Shown here piece after piece: positions 1 through 9,465 of a stretch of DNA of 64,000 nt. Each line of letters opens with the position of its first letter. Within the stretch, counting starts at the first letter, position 1. The notes below the pieces were generated by a model. The model saw nothing but the letters and a program-made list of their open reading frames with translations. It had not been told where the DNA came from and made no database searches. The position numbers and the translations under genes were made by a program. Origin of the DNA: Petrolisthes cinctipes (lineage: Eukaryota; Arthropoda; Malacostraca; Decapoda; Porcellanidae); NCBI GenBank assembly GCA_033782935.1, contig JAWQEG010000710.1, positions 4,588,001 to 4,652,000 of the forward strand. Direction: 5' to 3'.

Positions 1-484
1 AAATACATGCTCAAAACATACTGAAAATCGATCTTTTAGGTGCACAAAAGTCGATATGTGCATGCATCTTCAGTACCCGTTTATATCTCAAATTCAGGCT
101 CAAAACACCCGAAAATTCAATATTTTGGGGTCCCAGAAGCAATCTGTACATGCCTACTCAGTGTTAGAGTATTTTCAAAATACAGGCCCAAAACATGCTG
201 AAAATCGATATTTTAGATGCCCAAAGTCAATATGTGCATGTATCTTCTTTACCCGTTTATATCTCAAATTCAGGCTCAAAACACCCGAAAATTCAATATT
301 TTGGGGTCCAAGAAGCAATCTGTACATGCCTACACAGTGCTAGAATATTTTCAAAATATAGGCTAAAAACATGCTAAAAATCGACGTTTTAGGTGCCAAA
401 AAATCGATATCTCAAATTCAGTCCCAAAACACCCGAAAATTCGATATTTAGAGGTCCCAGAAGGTATCTGTACATGCCTACTCC
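1..484 (+). repeat. Subfamily II trimer, cut by the window edge
   Basis: M1 (1-160, first 17 bases outside the window), M2 (161-336) and M3 (337-484). It has 'cttctttaccc' in M2, 'gtccaagaagc' at the end of M2 and 'aatcgacgtttta' in M3, all shared with the trimer at 4817-5317. Confidence 0.93.
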
Positions 485-1152
485 GTGTTAGAGTATTTTC
501 AAAATACAGGCCAAAAACATACTGAAAATCTATCTTTTAGGTGCCCAAAAGTCGATATGTGCATGCATCTTCTGTACCCGTTTATATCTCAAATTCTGGC
601 CCTAAACACCCGAAAATTCGATATTTTGGGGTCCCAGAAGCGATCTGTACATGCCTACTCAGTGTTAGAGTATTTTCAAAATTCAGGCCCAAAACATGCT
701 GAAAATCGATCTTTTAGGGGCCCAAAAGTCGATATGTTCATTCATCTTCTGTACCCGTTTATATCTCAAATTCTGGCCCTAAACACCCGAAAATTCGATA
801 TTTTGGGGTCCCAGAAGCGATCTGTACATGCCTACTCCGTGTTAGAGTATTTTCAAAATACAGGCCCTAAATATGCTGAAAATCGATATTTTAGATGCCC
901 AAAGTCAATATGTGCATGTATATTCTGTACCCGTTTATATCTCAAATTCAGGCTCAAAACACCCGAAAATTCGATATTTTGGGGTCCCAGAAGCAATCTG
1001 TACAGTGCTAGAATATTTTCAAAATATAGGCTAAAAACATGCTAAAAATCGATCTTTTAGGTGCCAAAAAGTCGATATCTCAAATTCAGTCCCAAAACAC
1101 CCGAAAATTCGATATTTAGGGGTCCCAGAAGCGATCTGTACATGCCTACTAC
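485..1152 (+). repeat. Tetrameric HOR variant, 668 bp
   Basis: Four monomers starting at 485, 662, 839 and 1005 (177+177+166+148). The second is a hybrid: it starts like M2 ('attcaggccc') but continues like M1, with 'gatgttcattcatc' as a private variant. The extra monomer keeps the + frame open for 186 codons, the longest ORF in the window, but this is only repeat sequence. The same unit recurs at 5318-5985. Confidence 0.92.
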
Positions 1153-1329
1153 GTGTTAGAGTATTTTCAAAATACATGCTCAAAACATACTGAAAATCGA
1201 TCTTTTAGGTGCACAAAAGTCGATATGTGCATGCATCTTCAGTACCCGTTTATATCTCAAATTCAGGCTCAAAACACCCGAAAATTCCATATTTTGGGGT
1301 CCCAGAAGCAATCTGTACATGCCTACTCA
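1153..1329 (+). repeat. Reference monomer M1, subfamily II (177 bp)
   Basis: This is the first monomer of a subfamily II trimer. It is recognised by 'catgctcaaaacatac' after the conserved start, 'gtgcacaaaag', 'cttcagtaccc', 'caggctcaaaac', 'agcaatctg' and the end 'ctactca'. This copy has 'attccatatt' where most copies read 'attcaatatt'. The second half is nearly the same as the second half of M2, which suggests past conversion or exchange between positions. It contains four CpG sites against seven in M1 of subfamily I. Confidence 0.93.
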
Positions 1330-1505
1330 GTGTTAGAGTATTTTCAAAATACAGGCCCAAAACATGCTGAAAATCGATATTTTAGATGCCCAAAGTCAAT
1401 ATGTGCATGTATCTTCTGTACCCGTTTATATCTCAAATTCAGGCTCAAAACACCCGAAAATTCAATATTTTGGGGTCCCAGAAGCAATCTGTACATGCCT
1501 ACACA
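1330..1505 (+). repeat. Reference monomer M2, subfamily II (176 bp), showing two ~88-bp halves
   Basis: This is the second monomer of a subfamily II trimer, marked by 'tacaggcccaaaacatgc', 'attttagatgcccaaag', 'gtcaatatgtgc' and the end 'ctacaca'. The two halves (about 1330-1418 and 1419-1505) align along their length: 'tcaaaatacaggccc' with 'tcaaattcaggctc', 'gaaaatcgatatttt' with 'gaaaattcaatatttt', 'gcccaaagtcaatatg' with 'tcccagaagcaatctg', and 'tgtgcatg' with 'tgtacatg'. The 177-bp monomer is therefore an old dimer of an ~88-bp unit. Confidence 0.92.
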
Positions 1506-1653
1506 GTGCTAGAATATTTTCAAAATATAGGCTAAAAACATGCTAAAAATCGATCTTTTAGGTGCCAAAAAATCGATATCTCAAATTCAGTCCCAAAACA
1601 CCCGAAAATTCGATATTTAGAGGTCCCAGAAGGTATCTGTACATGCTTACTCC
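1506..1653 (+). repeat. Reference monomer M3, subfamily II (148 bp, internally deleted)
   Basis: M3 begins 'gtgctagaatattttc', followed by 'tataggctaaaaacatgc'. Compared with M1 and M2 it lacks 29 bp, from 'tgtgcatgc' to 'cgtttata', so 'tcgata' joins directly to 'tctcaaattcag'. Both sides of the missing piece carry 'ata', as expected from a short-repeat-mediated deletion. Subfamily II copies have 'gccaaaaaatcga' and end with 'agaggtcccagaaggtatc'. Stop codons in M3 end the reading frames that run through M1 and M2. Confidence 0.93.
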
Positions 1654-1830
1654 GTGTTAGAGTATTTTCAAAATACAGGCCAAAAACATACTGAAAATCG
1701 ATATTTTAGGTGCCCAAAAGTCGATATGTGCATGTATCTTCTGTACCCGTTTATATCTCAAATTCTGGCCCTAAACACCCGAAAATTCGATATTTTGGGG
1801 TCCCAGAAGCGATCTGTACATGCCTACTCC
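1654..1830 (+). repeat. Reference monomer M1, subfamily I (177 bp)
   Basis: This is the first monomer of a subfamily I trimer. It carries 'caggccaaaaacatac', 'gtgcccaaaag', 'cttctgtaccc', 'ctggccctaaac', 'attcgatatt', 'agcgatctg' and the end 'ctactcc'. Counting the junction it has seven CpG sites, close to the number expected for its base composition. In the second half lies a dyad, 'acccgaaaat' at 1777-1786 and 'attttggggt' at 1792-1801, a near-perfect inverted repeat with one mismatch and a 5-base spacer. Confidence 0.93.
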
Positions 1831-1996
1831 GTGTTAGAGTATTTTCAAAATTCAGGCCCAAAACATGCTGAAAATCGATATTTTTGGTGCCCAAAGTAAA
1901 TATGTGCATGTATCTTCTGTACCCGTTTATATCTCAAATTCAGGCTCAAAACACCCGAAAATTCAATATTTTGGGGTCCCAGAAGCAATCTGTACA
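1831..1996 (+). repeat. Reference monomer M2, subfamily I, short form (166 bp)
   Basis: This is the second monomer of a subfamily I trimer, marked by 'attcaggcccaaaacatgc' and 'tatttttggtgcccaaag'. The junction to M3 reads 'ctgtacagtgctag' where full-length copies read 'ctgtacatgcctac' then 'acagtgctag' or 'tcagtgctag'. The 10-bp loss turns the trimer from 501 into 491 bp. The ends of the lost piece share 'aca', so it probably arose once by slippage or end joining and then spread. Confidence 0.92.
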
Positions 1997-2144
1997 GTGC
2001 TAGAATATTTTCAAAATATAGGCTAAAAACATGCTAAAAATCGATCTTTTAGGTGCCAAAAAGTCGATATATCAAATTCAGTCCCAAAACACCCGAAAAT
2101 TCATTATTTAGGGGTCCCAGAAGCGATCTGTACATGCCTACTCC
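1997..2144 (+). repeat. Reference monomer M3, subfamily I (148 bp)
   Basis: Same 29-bp internal deletion as the other M3 type, but with 'atcgatcttttaggtgcc', 'aaaaagtcga' and the end 'aggggtcccagaagcgatc'. M3 of subfamily I is usually followed by M1 of subfamily II and vice versa, which creates the ~992-bp hexamer. This copy has private changes ('gatatatcaaattc', 'ttcattattta') that are shared with the copies at 4669-4816 and 6830-6977. Confidence 0.9.
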
Positions 2145-3323
2145 GTGTTAGAGTATTTTCAAAATACATGCTCAAAACATACTGAAAATCGATCTTTTAG
2201 GTGCACAAAAGTCGATATGTGCATGCATCTTCAGTACCCGTTTATATCTCAAATGCAGGCTCAAAACACCCGAAAATTCAATATTTTGGGGTCCCAGAAG
2301 CAATCTGTACATGCCTACTCAGTGTTAGAGTATTTTCAAAATACAGGCCCAAAACATGCTGAAAATCGATATTTTAGATGCCCAAAGTCAATATGTGCAT
2401 GTATCTTCTTTACCCGTTTATATCTCAAATTCAGGCTCAAAACACCCGAAAATTCAATATTTTGGGGTCCAAGAAGCAATCTGTACATGCCTACACAGTG
2501 CTAGAATATTTTCAAAATATAGGCTAAAAACATGCTAAAAATCGACGTTTTAGGTGCCAAAAAATCGATATCTCAAATTCAGTCCCAAAACACCCGAAAA
2601 TTCGATATTTAGAGGTCCCAGAAGGTATCTGTACATGCCTACTCCGTGTTAGAGTATTTTCAAAATACAGGCCAAAAACATACTGAAAATCGATCTTTTA
2701 GGTGCCCAAAAGTCGATATGTGCATGCATCTTCTGTACCCGTTTATATCTCAAATTCAGTCCCAAAACACCCGATAATTCGATATTTAGGGGTCCCAGAA
2801 GCGATATGTACATGCCTACTCCGTGTTAGAGTATTTTCAAAATACATGATCAAAACATACTGAAAATCGATCTTTTAGGTGCACAAAATTCGATATGTGC
2901 ATGCATCTTCAGTACCCGTTTATATCTCAAATTCAGGCTCAAAACACCCGAAAATTCAATATTTTAGGGTCCCAGAAGCAATCTGTACATGCCTACTCAG
3001 TGTTAGAGTATTTTCAAAATACAGGCCCAAAACATGCTGAAAATCGAAATTTTAGATGCCCAAAGTCAATATGTGCATGTATCTTCTGTACCCGTTTATA
3101 TCTCAAATTCAGGCTCAAAACACCCGAAAATTCAATATTTTGGGGTCCCAGAAGCAATCTGTACATGCCTACTCAGTGCTAGAATATTTTCAAAATATAG
3201 GCTAAAAACATGCTAAAAATCGATCTTTTAGGTGCCAAAAAGTCGATATCTCAAATTCAGTCCCAAAACACCCGAAAATTCGATATTTAGGGGTCCCAGA
3301 AGCGATCTGTACATGCGTACTCC
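2145..3323 (+). repeat. II trimer (501) plus tetrameric variant (678 bp)
   Basis: Trimer at 2145-2645, then 2646, 2823, 3000 and 3176 (177+177+176+148). The monomer at 2646-2822 is a full-length hybrid: its first half is M1 type I and its second half is M3-like ('cagtcccaaaac' then 'atttaggggtccc'). It looks like the product of unequal exchange between M1 and M3. The tetramer recurs at 7479-8156. Confidence 0.9.
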
Positions 3324-4816
3324 GTGTTAGAGTATTTTCAAAATACAGGCCAAAAACATACTGAAAATCGATCTTTTAGGTGCCCAAAAGTCGATATGTG
3401 CATGCATCTTCTGTACACGTTTATATCTCAAATTCTGGCCCTAAACACCCAAAAATTCGATATTTTGGGGTCCCAGAAGCGATCTGTACATGCGTACTCC
3501 GTGTTAGAGTATTTTCAAAATTCAGGCCCAAAACATGCTGAAAATCGATATTTTTGGCGCCCAAAGTCAATATGTGCATATATCTTCTGTACCCGTTTAT
3601 ATCTCAAATTCAGGCTCAAAACACCAGAAAATTCAATATTTTGGGGTCCCAGAAGCAATCTGTACATGCCTACTCAGTGCTAGAATATTTTCAAAATAAA
3701 GGCTAAAAACATGCTAAAAATCGATCTTTTAGGTGCCAAAAAGTCGATATCTCAAATTCAGTCCCAAAACACCCGAAAATTCGATATTTAGGGGTCCCAG
3801 AAGCGATCTGTACATGCCTACTCCGTGTTAGAGTATTTTCAAAATACATGCTCAAAACATACTGAAAATCGATCTTTTAGGTGCACAAAAGTCGATATGT
3901 GCATGCATCTTCAGTACCCGTTTATATCTCAAATTCAGGCTCAAAACACCCGAAAATTCTATATTTTGGGGTCCCAGAAGCAATCTGTACATGCCTACTC
4001 AGTGTTAGAGTATTTTCAAAATACAGGCCCAAAACATGCTGAAAATCGATATTTTAGATGCCCAAAGTCAATATGTGCATGTATCTTCTGTACCCGTTTA
4101 TATCTCAAATTCAGGCTCAAAACACCCGAAAATTCAATATTTTGGGGTCCCAGAAGCAATCTGTACATGCCTACACAGTGCTAGAATATTTTCAAAATAT
4201 AGGCTAAAAACATGCTAAAAATCGACATTTTAGGTGCCAAAAAATCGATATCTCAAATTCAGTCCCAAAACACCCGAAAATTCGATATTTAGAGGTCCCA
4301 GAAGGTATCTGTACATGCTTACTCCGTGTTAGAGTATTTTCAAAATACAGGCCAAAAACATACTGAAAATCGATATTTTAGGTGCCCAAAAGTCGATATG
4401 TGCATGTATCTTCTGTACCCGTTTATATCTCAAATTCTGGCCCTAAACACCCGAAAATTCGATATTTTGGGGTCCCAGAAGCGATCTGTACATGCCTACT
4501 CCGTGTTAGAGTATTTTCAAAATTCAGGTCCAAAACATGCTGAAAATCGATATTTTTGGTGCCCAAAGTAAATATGTGCATGTATCTTCTGTACCCGTTT
4601 ATATCTCAAATTCAGGCTCAAAACACCCGAAAATTCAATATTTTGGGGTCCCAGAAGCAATCTGTACAGTGCTAGAATATTTTCAAAATATAGGCTAAAA
4701 ACATGCTAAAAATCGATCTTTTAGGTGCCAAAAAGTCGATATATCAAATTCAGTCCCAAAACACCCGAAAATTCATTATTTAGGGGTCCCAGAAGCGATC
4801 TGTACATGCCTACTCC
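3324..4816 (+). repeat. Three regular trimers (501, 501, 491)
   Basis: Starts at 3324 (I), 3825 (II) and 4326 (I). Markers of 3324-3824, 'tgcgtactccg' and 'gcatatatcttctg', are shared with the trimer at 12943-13443; 3825 and 13444 share 'attctatatt'. This suggests an exchange or duplication at a lag of 9619 bp. Confidence 0.92.
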
Positions 4817-7800
4817 GTGTTAGAGTATTTTCAAAATACATGCTCAAAACATACTGAAAATCGATCTTTTAGGTGCACAAAAGTCGATATGTGCATGCAT
4901 CTTCAGTACCCGTTTATATCTCAAATTCAGGCTCAAAACACCCGAAAATTCAATATTTTGGGGTCCCAGAAGCAATCTGTACATGCCTACTCAGTGTTAG
5001 AGTATTTTCAAAATACAGGCCCAAAACATGCTGAAAATCGATATTTTAGATGCCCAAAGTCAATATGTGCATGTATCTTCTTTACCCGTTTATATCTCAA
5101 ATTCAGGCTCAAAACACCCGAAAATTCAATATTTTGGGGTCCAAGAAGCAATCTGTACATGCCTACACAGTGCTAGAATATTTTCAAAATATAGGCTAAA
5201 AACATGCTAAAAATCGACGTTTTAGGTGCCAAAAAATCGATATCTCAAATTCAGTCCCAAAACACCCGAAAATTCGATATTTAGAGGTCCCAGAAGGTAT
5301 CTGTACATGCCTACTCCGTGTTAGAGTATTTTCAAAATACAGGCCAAAAACATACTGAAAATCTATCTTTTAGGTGCCCAAAAGTCGATATGTGCATGCA
5401 TCTTCTGTACCCGTTTATATCTCAAATTCTGGCCCTAAACACCCGAAAATTCGATATTTTGGGGTCCCAGAAGCGATCTGTACATGCCTACTCAGTGTTA
5501 GAGTATTTTCAAAATTCAGGCCCAAAACATGCTGAAAATCGATCTTTTAGGGGCCCAAAAGTCGATATGTTCATTCATCTTCTGTACCCGTTTATATCTC
5601 AAATTCTGGCCCTAAACACCCGAAAATTCGATATTTTGGGGTCCCAGAAGCGATCTGTACATGCCTACTCCGTGTTAGAGTATTTTCAAAATACAGGCCC
5701 TAAATATGCTGAAAATCGATATTTTAGATGCCCAAAGTCAATATGTGCATGTATATTCTGTACCCGTTTATATCTCAAATTCAGGCTCAAAACACCCGAA
5801 AATTCGATATTTTGGGGTCCCAGAAGCAATCTGTACAGTGCTAGAATATTTTCAAAATATAGGCTAAAAACATGCTAAAAATCGATCTTTTAGGTGCCAA
5901 AAAGTCGATATCTCAAATTCAGTCCCAAAACACCCGAAAATTCGATATTTAGGGGTCCCAGAAGCGATCTGTACATGCCTACTACGTGTTAGAGTATTTT
6001 CAAAATACATGCTCAAAACATACTGAAAATCGATCTTTTAGGTGCACAAAAGTCGATATGTGCATGCATCTTCAGTACCCGTTTATATCTCAAATTCAGG
6101 CTCAAAACACCCGAAAATTCCATATTTTGGGGTCCCAGAAGCAATCTGTACATGCCTACTCAGTGTTAGAGTATTTTCAAAATACAGGCCCAAAACATGC
6201 TGAAAATCGATATTTTAGATGCCCAAAGTCAATATGTGCATGTATCTTCTGTACCCGTTTATATCTCAAATTCAGGCTCAAAACACCCGAAAATTCAATA
6301 TTTTGGGGTCCCAGAAGCAATCTGTACATGCCTACACAGTGCTAGAATATTTTCAAAATATAGGCTAAAAACATGCTAAAAATCGATCTTTTAGGTGCCA
6401 AAAAATCGATATCTCAAATTCAGTCCCAAAACACCCGAAAATTCGATATTTAGAGGTCCCAGAAGGTATCTGTACATGCTTACTCCGTGTTAGAGTATTT
6501 TCAAAATACAGGCCAAAAACATACTGAAAATCGATATTTTAGGTGCCCAAAAGTCGATATGTGCATGTATCTTCTGTACCCGTTTATATCTCAAATTCTG
6601 GCCCTAAACACCCGAAAATTCGATATTTTGGGGTCCCAGAAGCGATCTGTACATGCCTACTCCGTGTTAGAGTATTTTCAAAATTCAGGCCCAAAACATG
6701 CTGAAAATCGATATTTTTGGTGCCCAAAGTAAATATGTGCATGTATCTTCTGTACCCGTTTATATCTCAAATTCAGGCTCAAAACACCCGAAAATTCAAT
6801 ATTTTGGGGTCCCAGAAGCAATCTGTACAGTGCTAGAATATTTTCAAAATATAGGCTAAAAACATGCTAAAAATCGATCTTTTAGGTGCCAAAAAGTCGA
6901 TATATCAAATTCAGTCCCAAAACACCCGAAAATTCATTATTTAGGGGTCCCAGAAGCGATCTGTACATGCCTACTCCGTGTTAGAGTATTTTCAAAATAC
7001 ATGCTCAAAACATACTGAAAATCGATCTTTTAGGTGCACAAAAGTCGATATGTGCATGCATCTTCAGTACCCGTTTATATCTCAAATGCAGGCTCAAAAC
7101 ACCCGAAAATTCAATATTTTGGGGTCCCAGAAGCAATCTGTACATGCCTACTCAGTGTTAGAGTATTTTCAAAATACAGGCCCAAAACATGCTGAAAATC
7201 GATATTTTAGATGCCCAAAGTCAATATGTGCATGTATCTTCTTTACCCGTTTATATCTCAAATTCAGGCTCAAAACACCCGAAAATTCAATATTTTGGGG
7301 TCCAAGAAGCAATCTGTACATGCCTACACAGTGCTAGAATATTTTCAAAATATAGGCTAAAAACATGCTAAAAATCGACGTTTTAGGTGCCAAAAAATCG
7401 ATATCTCAAATTCAGTCCCAAAACACCCGAAAATTCGATATTTAGAGGTCCCAGAAGGTATCTGTACATGCCTACTCCGTGTTAGAGTATTTTCAAAATA
7501 CAGGCCAAAAACATACTGAAAATCGATCTTTTAGGTGCCCAAAAGTCGATATGTGCATGCATCTTCTGTACCCGTTTATATCTCAAATTCAGTCCCAAAA
7601 CACCCGATAATTCGATATTTAGGGGTCCCAGAAGCGATATGTACATGCCTACTCCGTGTTAGAGTATTTTCAAAATACATGATCAAAACATACTGAAAAT
7701 CGATCTTTTAGGTGCACAAAATTCGATATGTGCATGCATCTTCAGTACCCGTTTATATCTCAAATTCAGGCTCAAAACACCCGAAAATTCAATATTTTAG

Positions 7801-8156
7801 GGTCCCAGAAGCAATCTGTACATGCCTACTCAGTGTTAGAGTATTTTCAAAATACAGGCCCAAAACATGCTGAAAATCGAAATTTTAGATGCCCAAAGTC
7901 AATATGTGCATGTATCTTCTGTACCCGTTTATATCTCAAATTCAGGCTCAAAACACCCGAAAATTCAATATTTTGGGGTCCCAGAAGCAATCTGTACATG
8001 CCTACTCAGTGCTAGAATATTTTCAAAATATAGGCTAAAAACATGCTAAAAATCGATCTTTTAGGTGCCAAAAAGTCGATATCTCAAATTCAGTCCCAAA
8101 ACACCCGAAAATTCGATATTTAGGGGTCCCAGAAGCGATCTGTACATGCCTACTCC
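4817..8156 (+). repeat. Second copy of the 1-3323 block (501, 668, 501, 491, 501, 678)
   Basis: Starts at 4817, 5318, 5986, 6487, 6978 and 7479. Unit order, unit lengths and private variants all repeat those of -16 to 3323 at a lag of 4833 bp. Reading base by base I saw no difference between 1-3316 and 4834-8149; the match ends where 3317 is g and 8150 is c. Confidence 0.93.
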
Positions 8157-8635
8157 GTGTTAGAGTATTTTCAAAATACATGCTCAAAACATACTGAAAA
8201 TCGATCTTTTAGGTGCACAAAAGTCGATATGTGCATGCATCTTCAGTACCCGTTTATATCTCAAATTCAGGCTCAAAACACCTGAAAATTCAATATTTTG
8301 GGGTCCCAGAAGCAATCTGTAGTTTTAGAGTATTTTCAAAATACAGGCCCAAAACATGCTGAAAATCGATATTTTAGATGCCCAAAGTCAATATGTGCAT
8401 GTATCTTCTGTACCCGTTTATATCTCAAATTCAGGCTCAAAACACCCGAAAATTCAATATTTTGGGGTCCCAGAAGCAATCTGTACAGTGCTAGAATATT
8501 TTCAAAATATAGGCTAAAAACATGCTAAAAATCGATCTTTTAGGTGCCAAAAAGTCGATATCTCAAATTCAGTCCCAAAACACCCGAAAATTCGATATTT
8601 AGGGGTCCCAGAAGCGATCTGTACATGCCTACTCC
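8157..8635 (+). repeat. Shortened trimer (479 bp)
   Basis: Starts at 8157, about 8322 and 8488 (165+166+148). The M1-M2 junction reads 'ctgtagttttagag', having lost about 12 bp from 'catgcctactca'. This is the only place I saw this junction. M2 also has the common 10-bp loss. Confidence 0.88.
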
Positions 8636-9465
8636 GTGTTAGAGTATTTTCAAAATACATGCTCAAAACATTCTGAAAATCGATCTTTTAGGTGCACAAA
8701 AGTCGATATGTGCATGCATCTTCTGTACCCGTTTATATCTCAAATTCTGGCCCTAAACACCCGAAAATTCGATATTTTGGGGTCCCAGAAGCGATCTGTA
8801 CATGCCTACTCCGTGTTAGAGTATTTTCAAAATTCAGGCCCAAAACATGCTGAAAATCGATATTTTTGGTGCCCAAAGTCAATATGTGCATGTATCTTCT
8901 GTACCCGTTTATATCTCAAATTCAGGCTCAAAACACCCGAAAATTCAATATTTTGGGGTCCCAGAAGCAATCTGTACATGCCTACTCAGTGTTAGAGTAT
9001 TTTCAAAATACAGGCCCAAAACATGCTGAAAATCGATATTTTAAATGCCTAAAGTCAATATGTGCATGTATCTTCTGTACCCGTTTATATCTCAAATTCA
9101 GGCTCAAAACACCCGAAAATTCAATATTTTGGGGTCCCAGAAGCAATCTGTACATGCCTACTCAGTGTTAGAGTATTTTCAAAATACAGGCCCAAAACAT
9201 GCTGAAAATCGATATTTTAGATGCCCAAAGTCAATATGTGCATGTATCTTCTGTACCCGTTTATATCTCAAATTCTGGCTCAAAACACCCGAAAATTCAA
9301 TATTTTGGGGTCCCAGAAGCAATCTGTACATGCCTACACAGTGCTAGAATATTTTCAAAATATAGGCTAAAAAAATGCTAAAAATCGATATCTTAAATTC
9401 AGTCCCATAACACCCGAAAATTCGATATTTAGAGGTCCCAGAAGGTATCTGTTCATGCCTACTCC
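8636..9465 (+). repeat. Pentameric variant (830 bp) with a 125-bp M3
   Basis: Starts at 8636, 8813, 8989, 9165 and 9341 (177+176+176+176+125): three M2-type monomers in a row. M3 at 9341-9465 lacks a further 23 bp. The lost piece lies between two copies of 'tcgat', and one copy remains at 9385-9389, a clear direct-repeat-mediated deletion. The first monomer joins a type II first half to a type I second half. Confidence 0.88.

Larger units (their letters stand above)
1153..2144 (+). repeat. Canonical hexameric superunit (II trimer 501 + I trimer 491 = 992 bp)
   Basis: Subfamily II trimer (1153-1653) followed by subfamily I trimer (1654-2144). This pairing recurs, for example at 3825-4816, 5986-6977, 24067-25058, 30879-31870, 57975-58966 and 62986-63977, and is best seen as the parental HOR. 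Confidence 0.88.
1..3316 (+). repeat. Segmental duplication, 4833-bp lag, upstream copy
   Basis: Matches 4834-8149 base for base as far as I can see by eye, including rare variants such as 'aaatatgctg', 'ctactacgtg', 'attccatatt' and 'caaatgcagg'. The left end is outside the window, so the full size is unknown. Confidence 0.9.

Noticed and set aside
485..1045. 186-codon ORF and the many 119-, 127-, 159- and 178-codon ORFs on the + strand as protein genes
   Set aside because: All are the same repeat translated. They start at GTG in the repeat, end in M3, have no promoter or splice context, and neighbouring copies carry frame-breaking indels.
1654..1830. Promoter-like 'tatatc' and 'tattttc' boxes
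   Set aside because: They recur in every monomer of an A/T-rich repeat, and nothing in context supports transcription starts.
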